From the NCBI GenBank assembly GCA_003643935.1, contig QMLJ01000061.1, positions 1 through 6,859 of the forward strand: a stretch of 6,859 nt of DNA. The letters run 5' to 3'. The notes beneath the pieces are model-generated. The model made no database searches. It had not been told where the DNA came from and was given only the letters and a program-made list of their open reading frames with translations. Source of the stretch: Deltaproteobacteria bacterium. Its GTDB lineage: Bacteria; Desulfobacterota; Desulfomonilia; UBA1062. This document shows, one piece after another, positions 6,841 to 6,859 of this stretch. The stretch's first letter is position 1; the number at the start of each line of letters is the position of its first letter. Position numbers and translations under genes: made by a program.

Positions 6841-6845
6841 AGGAG
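6841..6845 (+). promoter_or_regulatory. Ribosome binding site for the next operon gene
   Basis: AGGAG follows the arnD stop directly and lies 9 bases before ATG 6855. The nearer ATG at 6847 is closed by TGA after three codons (M-E-P), so ATG 6855 is the plausible start. Confidence 0.55.
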
Positions 6846-6854
6846 TATGGAGCC

Positions 6855-6859
6855 ATGAG
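6855..6859 (+). CDS. Start of a further gene, truncated by the window edge; arnT expected by gene order
   Basis: Only ATGAG is present, so nothing about the product can be read. The spacing from the RBS at 6841-6845 and the 14-base gap after arnD fit a further co-transcribed gene. In enterobacteria the gene after arnD is arnT, the lipid A Ara4N transferase, and no arnT is present elsewhere in the window; that identification is inference only. Confidence 0.4.

Noticed and set aside
1..6859. CRISPR arrays, tRNA or rRNA genes, insertion sequence ends, or attachment sites.
   Set aside because: No regularly spaced short repeats, no cloverleaf-like or rRNA segment and no transposase or terminal inverted repeats were seen; the only long repeat is the pilin paralogy.

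Overview
The window reads as chromosomal DNA of a Gram-negative bacterium. It holds the tail of one type IV pilin gene, a complete second pilin gene, and then most of an arn (pmrHFIJKLM-type) operon for making 4-amino-4-deoxy-L-arabinose (L-Ara4N) and loading it on undecaprenyl phosphate for lipid A modification. A lipid A-bearing envelope is implied by the arn genes. Codon use leans strongly to AGG for Arg and ATA for Ile, with moderate base composition and frequent TTG/GTG starts. This differs from enterobacteria and fits lineages such as Desulfobacterota or Nitrospirota, but I cannot fix the taxon from this window.

Layout, all on the + strand. 1-374: 3' part of a type IV pilin whose N-terminus lies left of the window. 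383-414: a strong hairpin between the pilin genes. 443-895: second pilin, a tandem paralogue of the first. 896-1051: 156-base intergenic region with small dyads and no convincing promoter. 1052-6840: six tightly packed genes, arnB, a polytopic membrane protein of the YbhN/LPG-synthase TM-like family, arnC, a stand-alone ArnA-type formyltransferase, a stand-alone ArnA-type UDP-glucuronate decarboxylase, and arnD. 6841-6859: a ribosome binding site and the first bases of a further gene.

How the genes work together (family knowledge). The decarboxylase oxidises and decarboxylates UDP-glucuronate to UDP-Ara4O. ArnB transaminates this to UDP-L-Ara4N. The formyltransferase makes UDP-L-Ara4FN. ArnC transfers the formylated sugar to undecaprenyl phosphate, and ArnD removes the formyl group. 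A flippase (ArnE/ArnF in enterobacteria) and ArnT are then needed. Neither arnE/F nor arnT is in the window; arnT would be expected just to the right. The membrane protein inserted between arnB and arnC is a candidate for the missing translocation step.

The two points that depart most from the textbook operon are the split of ArnA into two overlapping genes exactly at its domain boundary, with all inspected catalytic residues kept, and the extra membrane protein gene inside the pathway order B-C-A-D. Adjacent genes of the operon overlap by 4 to 29 bases or are separated by 2 bases, which points to one translationally coupled transcript.
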